Assembly: GCA_902561155.1 (NCBI GenBank)
Contig: CACEOY010000004.1
Span: 16,721 to 80,720, forward strand
DNA length: 64,000 nt
Source: an uncultured Pelagibacteraceae bacterium
Lineage (GTDB): Bacteria; Pseudomonadota; Alphaproteobacteria; Pelagibacterales; Pelagibacteraceae
Reading direction: 5' to 3'
This document shows, piece by piece, positions 1 through 10,207 of the stretch. The notes under the pieces were generated by a model. That model was given only the letters and a program-made list of their open reading frames with translations, made no database searches and was not told the origin of the DNA. Position 1 is the first letter of the stretch; each line of letters opens with the position of its first letter. Position numbers and translations under genes: made by a program.

Positions 1-2420
1 CTAAAGTAGTTGTTGTTGGAGGTGGTGTTGTAGGTGTAAGCACGCTTTATCATTTAGCTAAAAAAGGATGGTCTGACGTAGTACTTATTGAACGAAAAGA
101 ACTTACATCTGGATCTACTTGGCATGCAGCTGGATTATTGCCTTTATTCAATATGAGTTATTCTGTGGGACAGCTTCATAGATATGCTGTTCAACTTTAT
201 AAATCTTTAGAAAAAGAAACTGGAAAGAACGTAGGATTTAGTGTTGTCTCTAATATACGTTTAGCTCAAACTCAAGATAGGATGGATGAATATCACCAAT
301 ATGCTGGTGTAGCTAAAACAATTGGCGTTGACGTAAAATTTTTAAAACCTGAGCAAGTAAAAGAGATTTGGCCATTGTGTAATATTGAAGGTTTAGTTGG
401 AGCAATTCAACACCCAGAAGATGGGTATATTCAGCCAGCAGATTTGACACAAGCTATGGCAACTGGTGCAAGAAATCATGGTGCAGAAATTTATAGAAAC
501 ACAACTGTCTCAGGAATAAAACAAACTAAAGACGGATGGGTAGTTCAGACAGATAAAGGGGATATAACTTGCGAACATGTAGTTTCTTGTAGTGGTAACT
601 TTGCAAGACAAACAGGAAGAATGGTAGGATTAGAAGTTCCAGTTATGCCGGTCGAACACCAATATATAGTAACTGAACCACATCCGGAAATTCAAAAAAG
701 AAAAAAAGAAGGTAAACCAGAAATGGGAGTTTTAAGAGATAGTGATAATTCTTGGTACATGAGAGAAGAAGCTGGCGGATTATTACTCGGTCCATATGAA
801 AAAGGAGCGCCATGTTGTTATGTAGATGGACCTTCAAAAGATAGTGAGTATGAATTATTTCAAGAAGATTTAGACAGATTAGCTCCGCATATAGAAGGAG
901 CAATTAAAAGAGTGCCAGCATTCGGTGAAGTTGGAGTTAAAAAAGTTTACAACGGAGCGATTGCTTATACTCCTGATGGAAATCCAATTGTTGGACCTGC
1001 TTGGGGTTTAAAAAACTTTTGGATTAATGAAGGACATAGTTTTGGTATTACAGCAGCAGGCGGAGCTGGATGGCAATTAGCTGAGTGGATAATAGACGGA
1101 GAACCAACAATAGACATGCTAGGCGTTGAACCGAGAAGATATGGTGCATACGTTACAAAATCTTATTTAAAAGCAAAGAATGAAGAGGCTTATGCAAATG
1201 TGTTTACTGTTCATTATCCTGATGAGGAACGTGAGGCTGGTAGGCCTCTAAGACAAGCACCTTGTTACGATAGATTGAAAAATCTTGGAGCAGTTTTTGG
1301 ATCAAAATTTGGCTGGGAGCGAGCTAACTTTTTTGCAGACAAAGGAGAGAAACAAGAAGACGATTGGTCTTTTAGAAGATCTAAGTGGTTTAAAAATGTC
1401 GAGCGAGAATGTAAAAATGTAAAAGAGAATGTGGGATTACTTGATATGACTGCATTTGGGAAATGTAGAATTAAGGGGCCTGGAGCAGAGGAATTTTTAG
1501 ACAAACTAGTTGCTAATAAATTACCCAAAAAAATTGGAAGAATAAATCTTTGTCATGCTTTAAATACAAAAGGTGGCGTTCACTCAGAATTTACAATTAT
1601 GAGAGAAGCAGAAGATAGTTTTTATTTAGTTTCAGCAGGTGCCTACCAAAGACTTGATCATGATTGGATACATAAGTGGATGCCTGAAGATGGAACAGTG
1701 CAGTATGAAAATTTAACTAATAGTATGGGAGTTTTAGTTGTTACTGGACCAAAAGCTAGACAACTAATGCAGAAAGTTTCACGATCAGATTTTTCTAACG
1801 AACGATTTAAATGGTTAAGTGCACAAAACATTAATATTGGTTTAGCACCATGTAACGCAATGAGAGTTAACTTTGTTGGTGAATTAGGTTGGGAGTTACA
1901 TCACCCAATTGAATACCAAAATCATATATTTGATCAGCTTATGGAGGCTGGAAAAGAATTTGGTATAAAACCTTACGGTATAAGAGCGATGAATAGTTTA
2001 AGATTAGAGAAATCTTATAAACTTGTGGGTACAGAATTATCAATTGAATACTCTCCATACGAATCTGGTTTAGATAGATTTATTCATCCTAATAAAGGAG
2101 ATTTTATTGGTCGTGCGGCATTAGACAAATGGAGAGCAAAAGGCTTTTCAAATAAATTAGTTACTATGGAGATTCATGGTGTTACAGATGCTGATGTGCT
2201 AGGAAACAATCCTATTTATGATAACGGATCAGTCGTAGGTAGAGCAACTGGTGGTGATTTCGGATTTAGATTAAATAAATCAATAGCTTTAGGGATGGTA
2301 AAACCTGAATTAGCTAAAGTTGGTAAAAAATTAAAAATTGATATCCTTGGTAAAATGCATGAGGCTTCAATAGTTGAAGATTCTCCGTATGATGCTGAAA
2401 ATAAATTACTTAGGGCCTAA
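1..2420 (+). CDS. Dimethylglycine dehydrogenase-like FAD/GcvT-domain oxidoreductase (5' partial)
   Basis: The gene enters from the left edge; the frame is open from base 3 and about 805 residues are visible, so probably only a few N-terminal residues are missing. The visible start has a dinucleotide-binding motif (GGGVVGVS), then GSTWHAAGL, whose His matches the residue that carries covalent FAD in dimethylglycine oxidase/dehydrogenase. The N-terminal half is a DAO-type FAD domain. The C-terminal half is a GcvT-like folate-binding domain. This domain order is that of dimethylglycine and sarcosine dehydrogenases, which demethylate the amine and pass the methyl group to tetrahydrofolate. The stop codon abuts the etfB start (TAAATG), and etfA and ETF-QO follow, which fits an electron path through ETF. 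The substrate (dimethylglycine versus sarcosine or a related methylamine) is inferred. Confidence 0.85.
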   Translation, partial: KVVVVGGGVVGVSTLYHLAKKGWSDVVLIERKELTSGSTWHAAGLLPLFNMSYSVGQLHRYAVQLYKSLEKETGKNVGFSVVSNIRLAQTQDRMDEYHQYAGVAKTIGVDVKFLKPEQVKEIWPLCNIEGLVGAIQHPEDGYIQPADLTQAMATGARNHGAEIYRNTTVSGIKQTKDGWVVQTDKGDITCEHVVSCSGNFARQTGRMVGLEVPVMPVEHQYIVTEPHPEIQKRKKEGKPEMGVLRDSDNSWYMREEAGGLLLGPYEKGAPCCYVDGPSKDSEYELFQEDLDRLAPHIEGAIKRVPAFGEVGVKKVYNGAIAYTPDGNPIVGPAWGLKNFWINEGHSFGITAAGGAGWQLAEWIIDGEPTIDMLGVEPRRYGAYVTKSYLKAKNEEAYANVFTVHYPDEEREAGRPLRQAPCYDRLKNLGAVFGSKFGWERANFFADKGEKQEDDWSFRRSKWFKNVERECKNVKENVGLLDMTAFGKCRIKGPGAEEFLDKLVANKLPKKIGRINLCHALNTKGGVHSEFTIMREAEDSFYLVSAGAYQRLDHDWIHKWMPEDGTVQYENLTNSMGVLVVTGPKARQLMQKVSRSDFSNERFKWLSAQNINIGLAPCNAMRVNFVGELGWELHHPIEYQNHIFDQLMEAGKEFGIKPYGIRAMNSLRLEKSYKLVGTELSIEYSPYESGLDRFIHPNKGDFIGRAALDKWRAKGFSNKLVTMEIHGVTDADVLGNNPIYDNGSVVGRATGGDFGFRLNKSIALGMVKPELAKVGKKLKIDILGKMHEASIVEDSPYDAENKLLRA

Positions 2421-3170
2421 ATGAAAATACTTGTAGCAGTTAAAAGAGTAATTGATTACAACGTCCAAATTAGAGTCAAAGAGGACGGATCTGGTGTGCA
2501 TACTGACAATGTTAAAATGTCAACTAATCCACCTGATGATAATGCTGTTGAAGAGTCTGTTAAACTAAAAGAGTCCGGAAAAGTAAAAGAGGTGATCGCT
2601 ATTTCAATTGGTGAGGATAAAGCTCAAGAAACCATTAGAAAAGCATTAGCAATAGGAGCTGATAAAGGAATTCATGTTAAAGCTGACAGCTATATAGAGC
2701 CATTAGGTATAGCAAAAATATTAAAAAAAATTGTAGAGAAAGAAAAACCAGATATGGTTTTCCTGGGCAAACAGGCAATTGATGATGATTGTAATCAAAC
2801 AGGTCAAATGTTAGCAGCAATGCTGAACTGGCCTCAAGCAACATTTACATCTAAAGTTAATTTAAAAGATAAATCTGCAGAAATAATTAGAGAAATTGAT
2901 GAAGGGCTTGAAACTATAGAAGTTAATTTACCAGCTGTAGTTTCTTGTGATTTAAGATTAAATGAACCAAGGTTTGCGTCTCTTCCTAATATCATGAAAG
3001 CAAAAAAGAAACCTATGGAGCAAATAAATGCGAAAGATTTAGGTTTAGATCTTACAAATAGAATTCAACAAATTAAAGTAGAGGAGCCACCAAAAAGGAA
3101 AGCTGGTATTAAAGTTGCAAACGTTGCTGAATTAGTAAGTAAACTTAAAAATGAGGCTAAGGTACTATAA
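2421..3170 (+). CDS. etfB: Electron transfer flavoprotein beta subunit
   Basis: This 249-residue protein has the normal length for ETF beta. It begins with the typical [16 protein letters not shown] strand and has the conserved segment [16 protein letters not shown] near residues 177-192. That segment contains the recognition loop (LPN at 188-190) that docks into partner dehydrogenases. ETF beta binds AMP structurally and, with ETF alpha, carries electrons from soluble flavin dehydrogenases to ETF-QO. The ATG follows the dehydrogenase stop with no gap, and etfA overlaps its stop by one base (TAATG), so the genes are almost certainly co-transcribed and translationally coupled. The symbol fixA is also used for this family; there is no nitrogen-fixation context here, so a catabolic role is more likely. 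Confidence 0.95.
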   Translation: MKILVAVKRVIDYNVQIRVKEDGSGVHTDNVKMSTNPPDDNAVEESVKLKESGKVKEVIAISIGEDKAQETIRKALAIGADKGIHVKADSYIEPLGIAKILKKIVEKEKPDMVFLGKQAIDDDCNQTGQMLAAMLNWPQATFTSKVNLKDKSAEIIREIDEGLETIEVNLPAVVSCDLRLNEPRFASLPNIMKAKKKPMEQINAKDLGLDLTNRIQQIKVEEPPKRKAGIKVANVAELVSKLKNEAKVL

Positions 3171-4123
3171 TGTCAGTATTATTAATAGCAGAACATGATA
3201 ACTCAAAATTGAAACCATTTACATTAAATGCGATTACCGCAGCATCTAAGATCGACAGCGATGTTCATGTTTTAGTAGCTGGATCAAATTGTGAAAACGT
3301 ATCAAATGAAATAGCAAATGTGCCTTTAGTAAAGAAAGTTTTATGGTGTGACTCACCTAATTATCAAAATTATCTGCCTGAGAACCTAGCGCCTTTAGTA
3401 ACAAAAGCTGCAGAACAATATGATCATGTTGTAGCGTCTGCAAATACTTTTGGAAAAAATTTTATGCCAAGGGTAGCAGCAGCGTTAGATATTTCTCAAG
3501 TAAGTGATATTATTAAAGTTTCTAGTCCTGATACTTTTGTAAGACCTATTTATGCCGGCAATGCTTTTGCAACAGTAAAAAGTAATGATAAAAAAAAATG
3601 TGTAACTATTAGACCTACTTCATTTGAACCAGCTGAGAAAACTGGTGGCTCTGCAAAAATTGAAAAAATTGAGGCAGTTGACGTGCCAAATATTTCAAAA
3701 TTTATAAAGAGAGAGGAAACAAAATCAGAAAGACCAGAGCTAGGAACAGCAAGAGTAGTTGTGTCAGGTGGTAGAGGTTTAGAAAGTGGAGAAAATTTTA
3801 AATTAATTACTGATATCGCTGATAAGCTTAACGCTGCTGTAGGTGCGTCCCGAGCTGCTGTCGATGCAGGTTACATAAGTAACGATCATCAAGTTGGTCA
3901 AACAGGAAAAGTAGTAGTGCCTGACTTATATATAGCTGTAGGAATTTCTGGAGCGATTCAACATCTTGCTGGTATGAAAGAGAGCAAAATAATTGTCGCA
4001 ATTAATAAAGATGGTGAAGCACCTATTTTTAGTGTTGCAGACTACGGTTTAGAAGCAGATTTGTTTAAAGCTCTTCCGGAGTTTTTAGCTGAGTTAAACA
4101 AACTGAATACTATCCAAAAATAA
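3170..4123 (+). CDS. etfA: Electron transfer flavoprotein alpha subunit
   Basis: This 317-residue protein has the usual ETF alpha layout: an N-terminal alpha/beta domain and a C-terminal FAD domain. The FAD-domain signature is clear in the last third, with GASRAAVDAGYI, HQVGQTGK, LYIAVGISGAIQHLAGMK, and NKDGEAPIFSVADYG. It holds the redox-active FAD of the ETF heterodimer. The start codon overlaps the etfB stop by one base. The next gene, ETF-QO, begins 21 bases downstream, so dehydrogenase, ETF and quinone reductase form one unit. No unusual features were seen. Confidence 0.95.
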   Translation: MSVLLIAEHDNSKLKPFTLNAITAASKIDSDVHVLVAGSNCENVSNEIANVPLVKKVLWCDSPNYQNYLPENLAPLVTKAAEQYDHVVASANTFGKNFMPRVAAALDISQVSDIIKVSSPDTFVRPIYAGNAFATVKSNDKKKCVTIRPTSFEPAEKTGGSAKIEKIEAVDVPNISKFIKREETKSERPELGTARVVVSGGRGLESGENFKLITDIADKLNAAVGASRAAVDAGYISNDHQVGQTGKVVVPDLYIAVGISGAIQHLAGMKESKIIVAINKDGEAPIFSVADYGLEADLFKALPEFLAELNKLNTIQK

Positions 4124-4144
4124 CTAGTTTGATATAGTAATTTC

Positions 4145-5752
4145 ATGGCAAGAGAAGCAATGGAATATGACGTAGTTATCGTTGGTGCAGGACCAGCGGG
4201 ATTAACTACTGCTATTAAACTGAAGCAGCTTGACCCAAATTTAAGTGTTTGCATACTTGAAAAAGGTTCTGAAGTTGGTGCTCATATTTTAAGTGGTAAC
4301 GTATTTGAAACACAGGCGCTTGATGAATTATTACCTAATTGGAAAAATGAAAATGCTCCGATTAAAACAAAAGTAAGCAAAGAAAAATTTTTATTTCTTA
4401 GTAAAAATTCTTCTTTAAGTTGGCCGACATGGCTTTTACCAGCTGTTCAAAAAAATCATAAAAATTACATTATTAGTTTGGCTAATCTTTGCCGTTGGCT
4501 TGCTGAGCAAGCAGAAAAGATTGGTGTAGAGATATTTCCAGGGTTTCCCGCAAGTGAAGTTTTATATAATGAAGATGGATCTGTAAAAGGTGTAGCAACA
4601 CAGGATATGGGTTTAGATAAAGAAGGTAATAAAAAAGATACTTTTCAAGAAGGTATGGATTTGCATGCTAAAGTTACAGTTTTTTCAGAAGGATGTAGAG
4701 GCCACTTAGGCAAACAATTAATTAAAAAATTTAATTTAGATAATGGAAAAAATCCACAGCAATACGGTATTGGTCTAAAAGAAATATGGGAAGTTAGTGA
4801 ACAGCAGCACCAAGAAGGTATGGTAATGCATACAGCAGGATGGCCATTAGATAAAAATACTTACGGTGGAAGCTTTATATACCACGCAGAAAATAGACAA
4901 ATTTATTTAGGATACGTTATTGGTTTAGATTACCAAAATCCACATCTTTCGCCGTTTGATGAGTTTCAAAGATTTAAAACTCATCCGTCAATTAGAAAAA
5001 TGTTTGAAGGAGGAAAAAGGATTTCATTTGGAGCAAGAGCTTTAATAGAAGGTGGTATTCAAAGTCTACCCAAAATGTATATGCCAGGAGCGTTGCTAAT
5101 CGGTTGTGATGCTGGAACTTTAAATATGCCAAAGATTAAAGGCTCTCATACAGCAATGAAAAGTGGAATAATTGCAGCTGAAACAATTATAGAGCATATC
5201 AAAAATAAAGTAGATCTATCTATATATGAAAAAAAATTCAAAGAAAGTTGGGCTTACAAAGAGTTATATGCAGCAAGAAATGTTAAACCAAGTTTTAGTT
5301 GGGGTTTAATAATGGGTATTATTTTTACAGGGATTGACCAGATACTTTTTAGAGGCAAGCTACCATTTACTTTAAAACATAAACATGCTGACCATGAAGC
5401 CTTAAAACCTGCAGATCAAATGCCTAAGATTGATTATCCAAAACCTGATGGCAAGTTAACTTTTGACAAAACGAGTTCAGTTTATCTTACTGGAACTAAC
5501 CATACCGAAAATCAACCTGTGCATTTAAAGCTTAAAGATCCAGAATTACCAATTAAATACACTCTTCAAAAGTACGATGAACCGGCTAAAAGATATTGTC
5601 CAGTCGGTGTTTACGAAATTCAGCAGGAAAAATTTGTGATTAACTCACAAAATTGCATCCATTGTAAAACTTGTGATATTAAAGAGCCTTCCCAAAATAT
5701 TATTTGGGTTACCCCTGAAGGTGGTGGTGGTCCCAAGTACGGAAATATGTAA
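4145..5752 (+). CDS. Electron transfer flavoprotein-ubiquinone oxidoreductase
   Basis: This 535-residue monotopic membrane flavoprotein oxidises reduced ETF and reduces ubiquinone. The N terminus (REAMEYDVVIVGAGPAGL) carries the FAD GxGxxG motif and matches the family start, supporting the ATG at 4145 over the one at 4160. The C terminus has the cysteines of a 4Fe-4S cluster: CPVGVYE and then CIHCKTC, near residues 480-515. The tail ends in PEGGGGPKYGNM, which is characteristic of the family. Its position directly after etfBA completes a path from dimethylglycine oxidation to the quinone pool. The etfD/fixC naming is inconsistent across databases, so no symbol is given. Confidence 0.95.
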   Translation: MAREAMEYDVVIVGAGPAGLTTAIKLKQLDPNLSVCILEKGSEVGAHILSGNVFETQALDELLPNWKNENAPIKTKVSKEKFLFLSKNSSLSWPTWLLPAVQKNHKNYIISLANLCRWLAEQAEKIGVEIFPGFPASEVLYNEDGSVKGVATQDMGLDKEGNKKDTFQEGMDLHAKVTVFSEGCRGHLGKQLIKKFNLDNGKNPQQYGIGLKEIWEVSEQQHQEGMVMHTAGWPLDKNTYGGSFIYHAENRQIYLGYVIGLDYQNPHLSPFDEFQRFKTHPSIRKMFEGGKRISFGARALIEGGIQSLPKMYMPGALLIGCDAGTLNMPKIKGSHTAMKSGIIAAETIIEHIKNKVDLSIYEKKFKESWAYKELYAARNVKPSFSWGLIMGIIFTGIDQILFRGKLPFTLKHKHADHEALKPADQMPKIDYPKPDGKLTFDKTSSVYLTGTNHTENQPVHLKLKDPELPIKYTLQKYDEPAKRYCPVGVYEIQQEKFVINSQNCIHCKTCDIKEPSQNIIWVTPEGGGGPKYGNM

Positions 5753-5776
5753 AATAATTATTGCATTTATCATAAA

Positions 5777-5794
5777 GAAAGCATAATTGCTTTC
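5777..5794 (+). repeat. Short perfect hairpin between ETF-QO and DMT permease genes
   Basis: GAAAGCA and TGCTTTC form a perfect 7-bp stem around a 4-base TAAT loop. It lies 24 bases after the ETF-QO stop and 4 bases before the permease ATG. No T-run follows, so it is not a classical terminator. It could stabilise the upstream mRNA 3' end or affect translation of the permease. It also covers the possible TTG start at 5787, which favours the ATG at 5799. The function is inference only. Confidence 0.35.
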
Positions 5795-5798
5795 CAGA

Positions 5799-6710
5799 AT
5801 GTTGAAAATCTTAGAAAATAGTCCCGCTGCTATCGTAGTTTTAATTGCTGGTATCTTTTGGTCTTTTGGGCCACTTGTTGTCAGAAACATTGATGGAGCA
5901 GAACTAATTGCTTGGCAGTATTTATTTTTTAGAGGTTTAGTAATTTTTTTAGTTTTAAATATTTATTTGTTTTTAATTGAAGGTAAAAAATTTAAAAAAA
6001 ATTATAGTAAAATAGGATTGTCCGGATTTATAGGTGGTATATGTTTAGGTGTTGCCAAAGTCACATTTATTCTGTCAATAATAGCAACTGAAGCAGCAAT
6101 TACTTTGTTAATGCTAGCAGCAATGCCTTTTTTAGCATCAATTTTAGCTTACATTTTTTTGAAAGAAAAAATATCAAAGCCAACATTAATTTCAATTTCA
6201 ATAGCAGCTATAGGAATAATATTTATGTCACTTGACAGTAAAAATGGTGGCACATTGTTCGGTTTAATAAATGGACTTTTATCTTCACTTGGATTTGCGG
6301 GATATACAGTTACTCTTAGATGGCGAAAAAATACTCCAAAATTAACAACGGTTGCAATGGGTGGTCTTTTCTGTACCCTCGTTGCAGTTATAGTTCTGAT
6401 TTTTAAAGGTGATAATATATTCATTTCATTAAAGAATTCATCTCTATCCTCTTTACATGGCTTTTTAGTTTGCTCAGGATTAATATTATATTCATTGAAA
6501 TCAAAATTTTTACCTGCTGCTGAATTAACTTTATTATCTCTTACCGAGGTTTTGGCTGGAATATTTTGGGTTTGGTTACCCTTGTTTGGAATTAATGAAG
6601 TGCCAAGTGTAAATACATTTGTAGGTGGTGTATTTATGACTTTTTCTATTATTTATTATGGTTTAAATACTAGACGTAAAATGTTTAGGTATTCAAGAGG
6701 TGTTACTTAA
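5799..6710 (+). CDS. DMT-superfamily permease (EamA family)
   Basis: This is a membrane protein of about 303 residues with roughly ten hydrophobic segments in two repeats, the layout of EamA/RhaT-type drug/metabolite transporters. Small-residue-rich helices such as TEAAITLLMLAAMPFL and the paired-domain structure support the family. An in-frame TTG lies at 5787, but the ATG at 5799 is preferred because it is a stronger start and the TTG falls inside a hairpin. It follows the ETF/ETF-QO genes on the same strand and its 3' end overlaps the convergent soxG gene by 18 bases. Transport of a methylated amine, an amino acid or a product of the pathway is possible from context, but the substrate cannot be read from the sequence. 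Confidence 0.8.
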   Translation: MLKILENSPAAIVVLIAGIFWSFGPLVVRNIDGAELIAWQYLFFRGLVIFLVLNIYLFLIEGKKFKKNYSKIGLSGFIGGICLGVAKVTFILSIIATEAAITLLMLAAMPFLASILAYIFLKEKISKPTLISISIAAIGIIFMSLDSKNGGTLFGLINGLLSSLGFAGYTVTLRWRKNTPKLTTVAMGGLFCTLVAVIVLIFKGDNIFISLKNSSLSSLHGFLVCSGLILYSLKSKFLPAAELTLLSLTEVLAGIFWVWLPLFGINEVPSVNTFVGGVFMTFSIIYYGLNTRRKMFRYSRGVT

Positions 6711-7226
6711 TAAAGCTGTATCTTTTAATCTTTTTTGAAAATAATCCTCATAGGACTTATTACAAGTTATAATGAACTTATTTCCTAAATTATAAATCGA
6801 GCAGTCTATTCTTGCAATAATAGTCTGAGCCATGGTTAATTTTGGAAATTTTTCTTCTCTCAAATCAAAATGAGTTAATTGATTTATAAAGTAGTCTTTA
6901 TTTTCTCCTTCAATTTCAAAATATACTTGCCCATAAGAATAATCAGAGGCAAGCATATTTTCATTAGTGTTAATTGAAGATACCAAGTTTAAAATTTGAT
7001 GATGTTCTTTTTTATCCATTAAAATTAAACTCCACTGATCAAAAGAATTTTTTGCAAATAGATAATTTAAATCGTACTTGATCTCTAGGTTTTTTGATGG
7101 TGGTTTAATTGAGGTTTTCTCTTCAATTGTATTATTAAATTTTTCAAGTCCATTCCCTCTAATTATTATTTGATGATAATCTTTTTGTGAAACTTTAACA
7201 CCAGGAATTGATAATATATTTGTCAT
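6693..7226 (-). CDS. soxG: Sarcosine oxidase gamma subunit
   Basis: This 177-residue protein is assigned mainly from position: it is the last gene of a soxB-soxD-soxA-soxG operon and has the expected size. The gamma subunit is the least conserved part of heterotetrameric sarcosine oxidase and helps assemble the complex. Recognisable family-like elements are few (for example a TIIARIDCSIYNLG segment in the C-terminal half). The ATG overlaps the soxA stop in an ATGA arrangement, which indicates translational coupling. Its end overlaps the convergent permease gene, leaving no room for an independent terminator. Confidence 0.8.
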   Translation of the reverse strand: MTNILSIPGVKVSQKDYHQIIIRGNGLEKFNNTIEEKTSIKPPSKNLEIKYDLNYLFAKNSFDQWSLILMDKKEHHQILNLVSSINTNENMLASDYSYGQVYFEIEGENKDYFINQLTHFDLREEKFPKLTMAQTIIARIDCSIYNLGNKFIITCNKSYEDYFQKRLKDTALLSNTS

Positions 7227-10204
7227 GAAGTTAACCTTTTATTTTCTGGATCAATAAATACTGGATTTACTATTTCAACAGGGATATTTTTGGTCTTTCC
7301 TGTGGCAGTGACAAAAAATTTCTGACCAAATAAATTTTTACCGCCTTTTATCATAGCAAGACCAATTGAATGATTTAAATTTGGACTGTGATAACCTGAG
7401 GAAACATGTCCAAGATATTTAATTGGATTTGTAATTTTTTTTGGTAACTCGTTTAATTCGACTATATGTTGACCTTCTTCTATAATGTCTTTTTTATTAA
7501 TTGGTAAAAGACCAACAAGTTGTTTTCTGTCTTCTCTAGAGGTGTCTGGACGAGTGAGAGATCTTTTGCCAATAAAGTCTTTTTTATTTTTACCTATCAT
7601 CCAATTATAGTTGAGGTCTATGGGGGTGACTGTGCCATCGGTTTCTTGACCAATTACTATGTAACCCTTTTCTGCTCTAAGTAAATGCATGGTTTCAGTT
7701 CCGTATGGAATTAAATTATACTCTTTACCGCAAGAAAATATTTCTTGCCAAAGCTCTAAGCCAAATTTGGGAGGAACATAAATTTCATAACCTAATTCAC
7801 CTGTAAAGCTTGCTCTCATAATTCTGATTTTAGTTTTTTTATAATCAAAGTTTTTAAAAGTCATAAATGGGAAAGCATCATTGCTAAAATCAATATCAGG
7901 AAATACTTTCATCATAATTTCCCTCGTTTTAGGTCCGCTAATATTAAATGTAGAAAACTGTTCAGTAATGGAGTTTAAAAAAACCTGCAAATGAGGCCAC
8001 TCTGTTTGCAAATATTCCTCCATATCTGCAAGTACTTTCGGTGCACCGCTTGATGTAGTTGTGGCTATAAAATGCTGATCACTTATTTTGCAGATTATTC
8101 CATCATCTTTTATCATGCCATCCTCACCTAGCATCATAGCATATCTAGATGTCATTGGTTTCATTTTTGAAAATGCATTAGTGTACATTAAATTCATAAA
8201 TTCCAAAGCATCTCTTCCTTTAATTTCAATTTTACCTAAGGTACTACCATCTAAAATTCCAGCATTCTCTCTTAACATTTTTGACTCTCGTTGCACTGCT
8301 TGATGCATGGTTTCGTTTTCACTTGCTTTAAAATACCAAGGTCGTTTCCACTGCCCTACATTTTCGAAAACAGCATTATTTTTTAAATGCCATGAATGAA
8401 TTGAAGTTTTTCTTTCAGGATCATAAAATTCGTAAGTACTTCTTCCTGCGATAGCTGCAAAGCTCAATGGTGCATAAGGCGGTCTATAAGTAGTAGTTCC
8501 AACCTCTGATATTTCCTTTTTTAACATCTTTGAGACTATCGCAAGTGAATTAATACTACTAATTTTACCTTGGTCTGTTCCCATACTATTTGTTGTGTAT
8601 CTTTTTAAGTGTTCAATACGATCAAATCCCTCTGTTATAGCCTGTTTCAAATCTTTAGTCGTAACATCATTATGAAGATCAACAAAAGATTTTGACCAAT
8701 TAGAATTGTTTTTCTTTTTCGTTTCCCACAATTCCGTAATTGAAAATTTATTTGGTACGTTTAAATTAATATCTAATGATACTTTTTTTGTTTTAAAGAT
8801 TGAAAGTTTTTCATTAATTTCATCACATAACTTTTTAAAATTATAATTTCCACTTGTTGATCCTAAGGTGATGGTTTTTTGAAAAGGTGTATCAGGTTTA
8901 AATGAAAGTATATTTTTATCCCATTTAACCAAGCCTTTTGATTGTGTAAATAAATGTATATCAGGATTATACCCGCCCGAGACACATAACATTGAAGACT
9001 GTAGTTTTTTAAATGATTTACCTTGTCTAATAGTAATGGTCTCTACTTTTTTATTGCCATCACATCCTTCTATTTCTGCATCGCTGAAAAATGAAATTTC
9101 ATTATCTTTTAAAATTTTTTTTATTTCAGTCTCAATATTGTCTTTTTTTCTAGAGTCAACGTAAGCATTCGGTTTGCAACCTAAACTAATTAACTTTTTA
9201 AGCAGGCTTAATGAAGATGAGTTATTTGTAAATATAACTGGTTCCTTTTCAGGAACAACACCGTATCTATGAATATATTTTTCAAATGAAGATGCTAACA
9301 TTACTCCTGGCAAATCATTATTTCTAAAAGAAATAAATCTTTCTATATGACCATTAGCTATTATCGTGTTTGAAGTTCTGATTTTGTGTAACGTAAGCTC
9401 TGATTTATTTAGTTCAATTTTTTTTCCAGCAAATTTATCTTCCAAGGCTATAAGATGATTTGTGAAATTGTATGTTGTTACTAAAGTATTTTTTAAAATA
9501 GTAATATTTTTTGAATTTAAAATTAATTTCTCAGTTTCACTTATCCACTTTCGAGGTGTCAAATCGTTTATTGTTTTAACTTTATTTGAATTTTTAAGCA
9601 CACCTCCCAAATAACTATCTTGTTCAATAAGCAAAACTTTATATTTCGTATTTATAAATTTTTTTGCTGCAGCTAACCCGCTTAACCCTGCCCCTATGAT
9701 AACTACATCATTATTGTGATATTGGTGAGTGCTTTTAGACCTGAAATTTTTTGGTGGTTTACCTAATCCAGCTGAACGTCTTATTAAAGGTTCGTAAAGA
9801 TTTTTCCAAAAACCTTTCGGACCCATGAAAGTTTTGTAATAGAAACCAGCTGAGAATATCGGTGAAAGAATATTATTAATCGCTCCAAAATCATATGTTA
9901 AAGACGGCCATCGATTTTGGCTTGTAATCTCTATTCCATCATAAACTCGTTTAATCGTTGCTCGAGTGTTAGGCTCATTATGTTCACTTATTATCTGTAC
10001 CAATGCATTAGGCTCTTCAATTCCACAAGTATATATTCCTCTAGGTCTATGATATTTAAAACTTCTACCAACTAATCTGATATTATTTCTTAAAAGTGCA
10101 GAGGCAATAGTATCGCCTTCATAAGCTTTATAAGTTTTGCCGTCAAAAGTAATTTCAATTTGTTTTTTTGAGATATATTCACAATTGTTGTTTATAGCTG
10201 ACAT
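7223..10204 (-). CDS. soxA: Sarcosine oxidase alpha subunit
   Basis: This 993-residue protein matches the usual length of about 970-1000. Residues about 13-90 resemble the 2Fe-2S-ferredoxin-like N-terminal domain (GRSFKYHRPRGIYTCG, EEPNALV). A Rossmann motif GAGLSG lies at 171-176 for NAD/FAD-type binding. The last 400 residues are a GcvT-like tetrahydrofolate domain (for example GELGYEIYVP and GTETMHLLRAEKGY). The enzyme oxidatively demethylates sarcosine to glycine in the cytoplasm and yields 5,10-methylene-tetrahydrofolate when folate is present. It is flanked by soxD (3 bases away) and soxG (4-base overlap). This completes the last step of the betaine to dimethylglycine to sarcosine to glycine route suggested by the neighbouring genes. 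Confidence 0.95.
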   Translation of the reverse strand: MSAINNNCEYISKKQIEITFDGKTYKAYEGDTIASALLRNNIRLVGRSFKYHRPRGIYTCGIEEPNALVQIISEHNEPNTRATIKRVYDGIEITSQNRWPSLTYDFGAINNILSPIFSAGFYYKTFMGPKGFWKNLYEPLIRRSAGLGKPPKNFRSKSTHQYHNNDVVIIGAGLSGLAAAKKFINTKYKVLLIEQDSYLGGVLKNSNKVKTINDLTPRKWISETEKLILNSKNITILKNTLVTTYNFTNHLIALEDKFAGKKIELNKSELTLHKIRTSNTIIANGHIERFISFRNNDLPGVMLASSFEKYIHRYGVVPEKEPVIFTNNSSSLSLLKKLISLGCKPNAYVDSRKKDNIETEIKKILKDNEISFFSDAEIEGCDGNKKVETITIRQGKSFKKLQSSMLCVSGGYNPDIHLFTQSKGLVKWDKNILSFKPDTPFQKTITLGSTSGNYNFKKLCDEINEKLSIFKTKKVSLDINLNVPNKFSITELWETKKKNNSNWSKSFVDLHNDVTTKDLKQAITEGFDRIEHLKRYTTNSMGTDQGKISSINSLAIVSKMLKKEISEVGTTTYRPPYAPLSFAAIAGRSTYEFYDPERKTSIHSWHLKNNAVFENVGQWKRPWYFKASENETMHQAVQRESKMLRENAGILDGSTLGKIEIKGRDALEFMNLMYTNAFSKMKPMTSRYAMMLGEDGMIKDDGIICKISDQHFIATTTSSGAPKVLADMEEYLQTEWPHLQVFLNSITEQFSTFNISGPKTREIMMKVFPDIDFSNDAFPFMTFKNFDYKKTKIRIMRASFTGELGYEIYVPPKFGLELWQEIFSCGKEYNLIPYGTETMHLLRAEKGYIVIGQETDGTVTPIDLNYNWMIGKNKKDFIGKRSLTRPDTSREDRKQLVGLLPINKKDIIEEGQHIVELNELPKKITNPIKYLGHVSSGYHSPNLNHSIGLAMIKGGKNLFGQKFFVTATGKTKNIPVEIVNPVFIDPENKRLTS

Positions 10205-10207
10205 GCT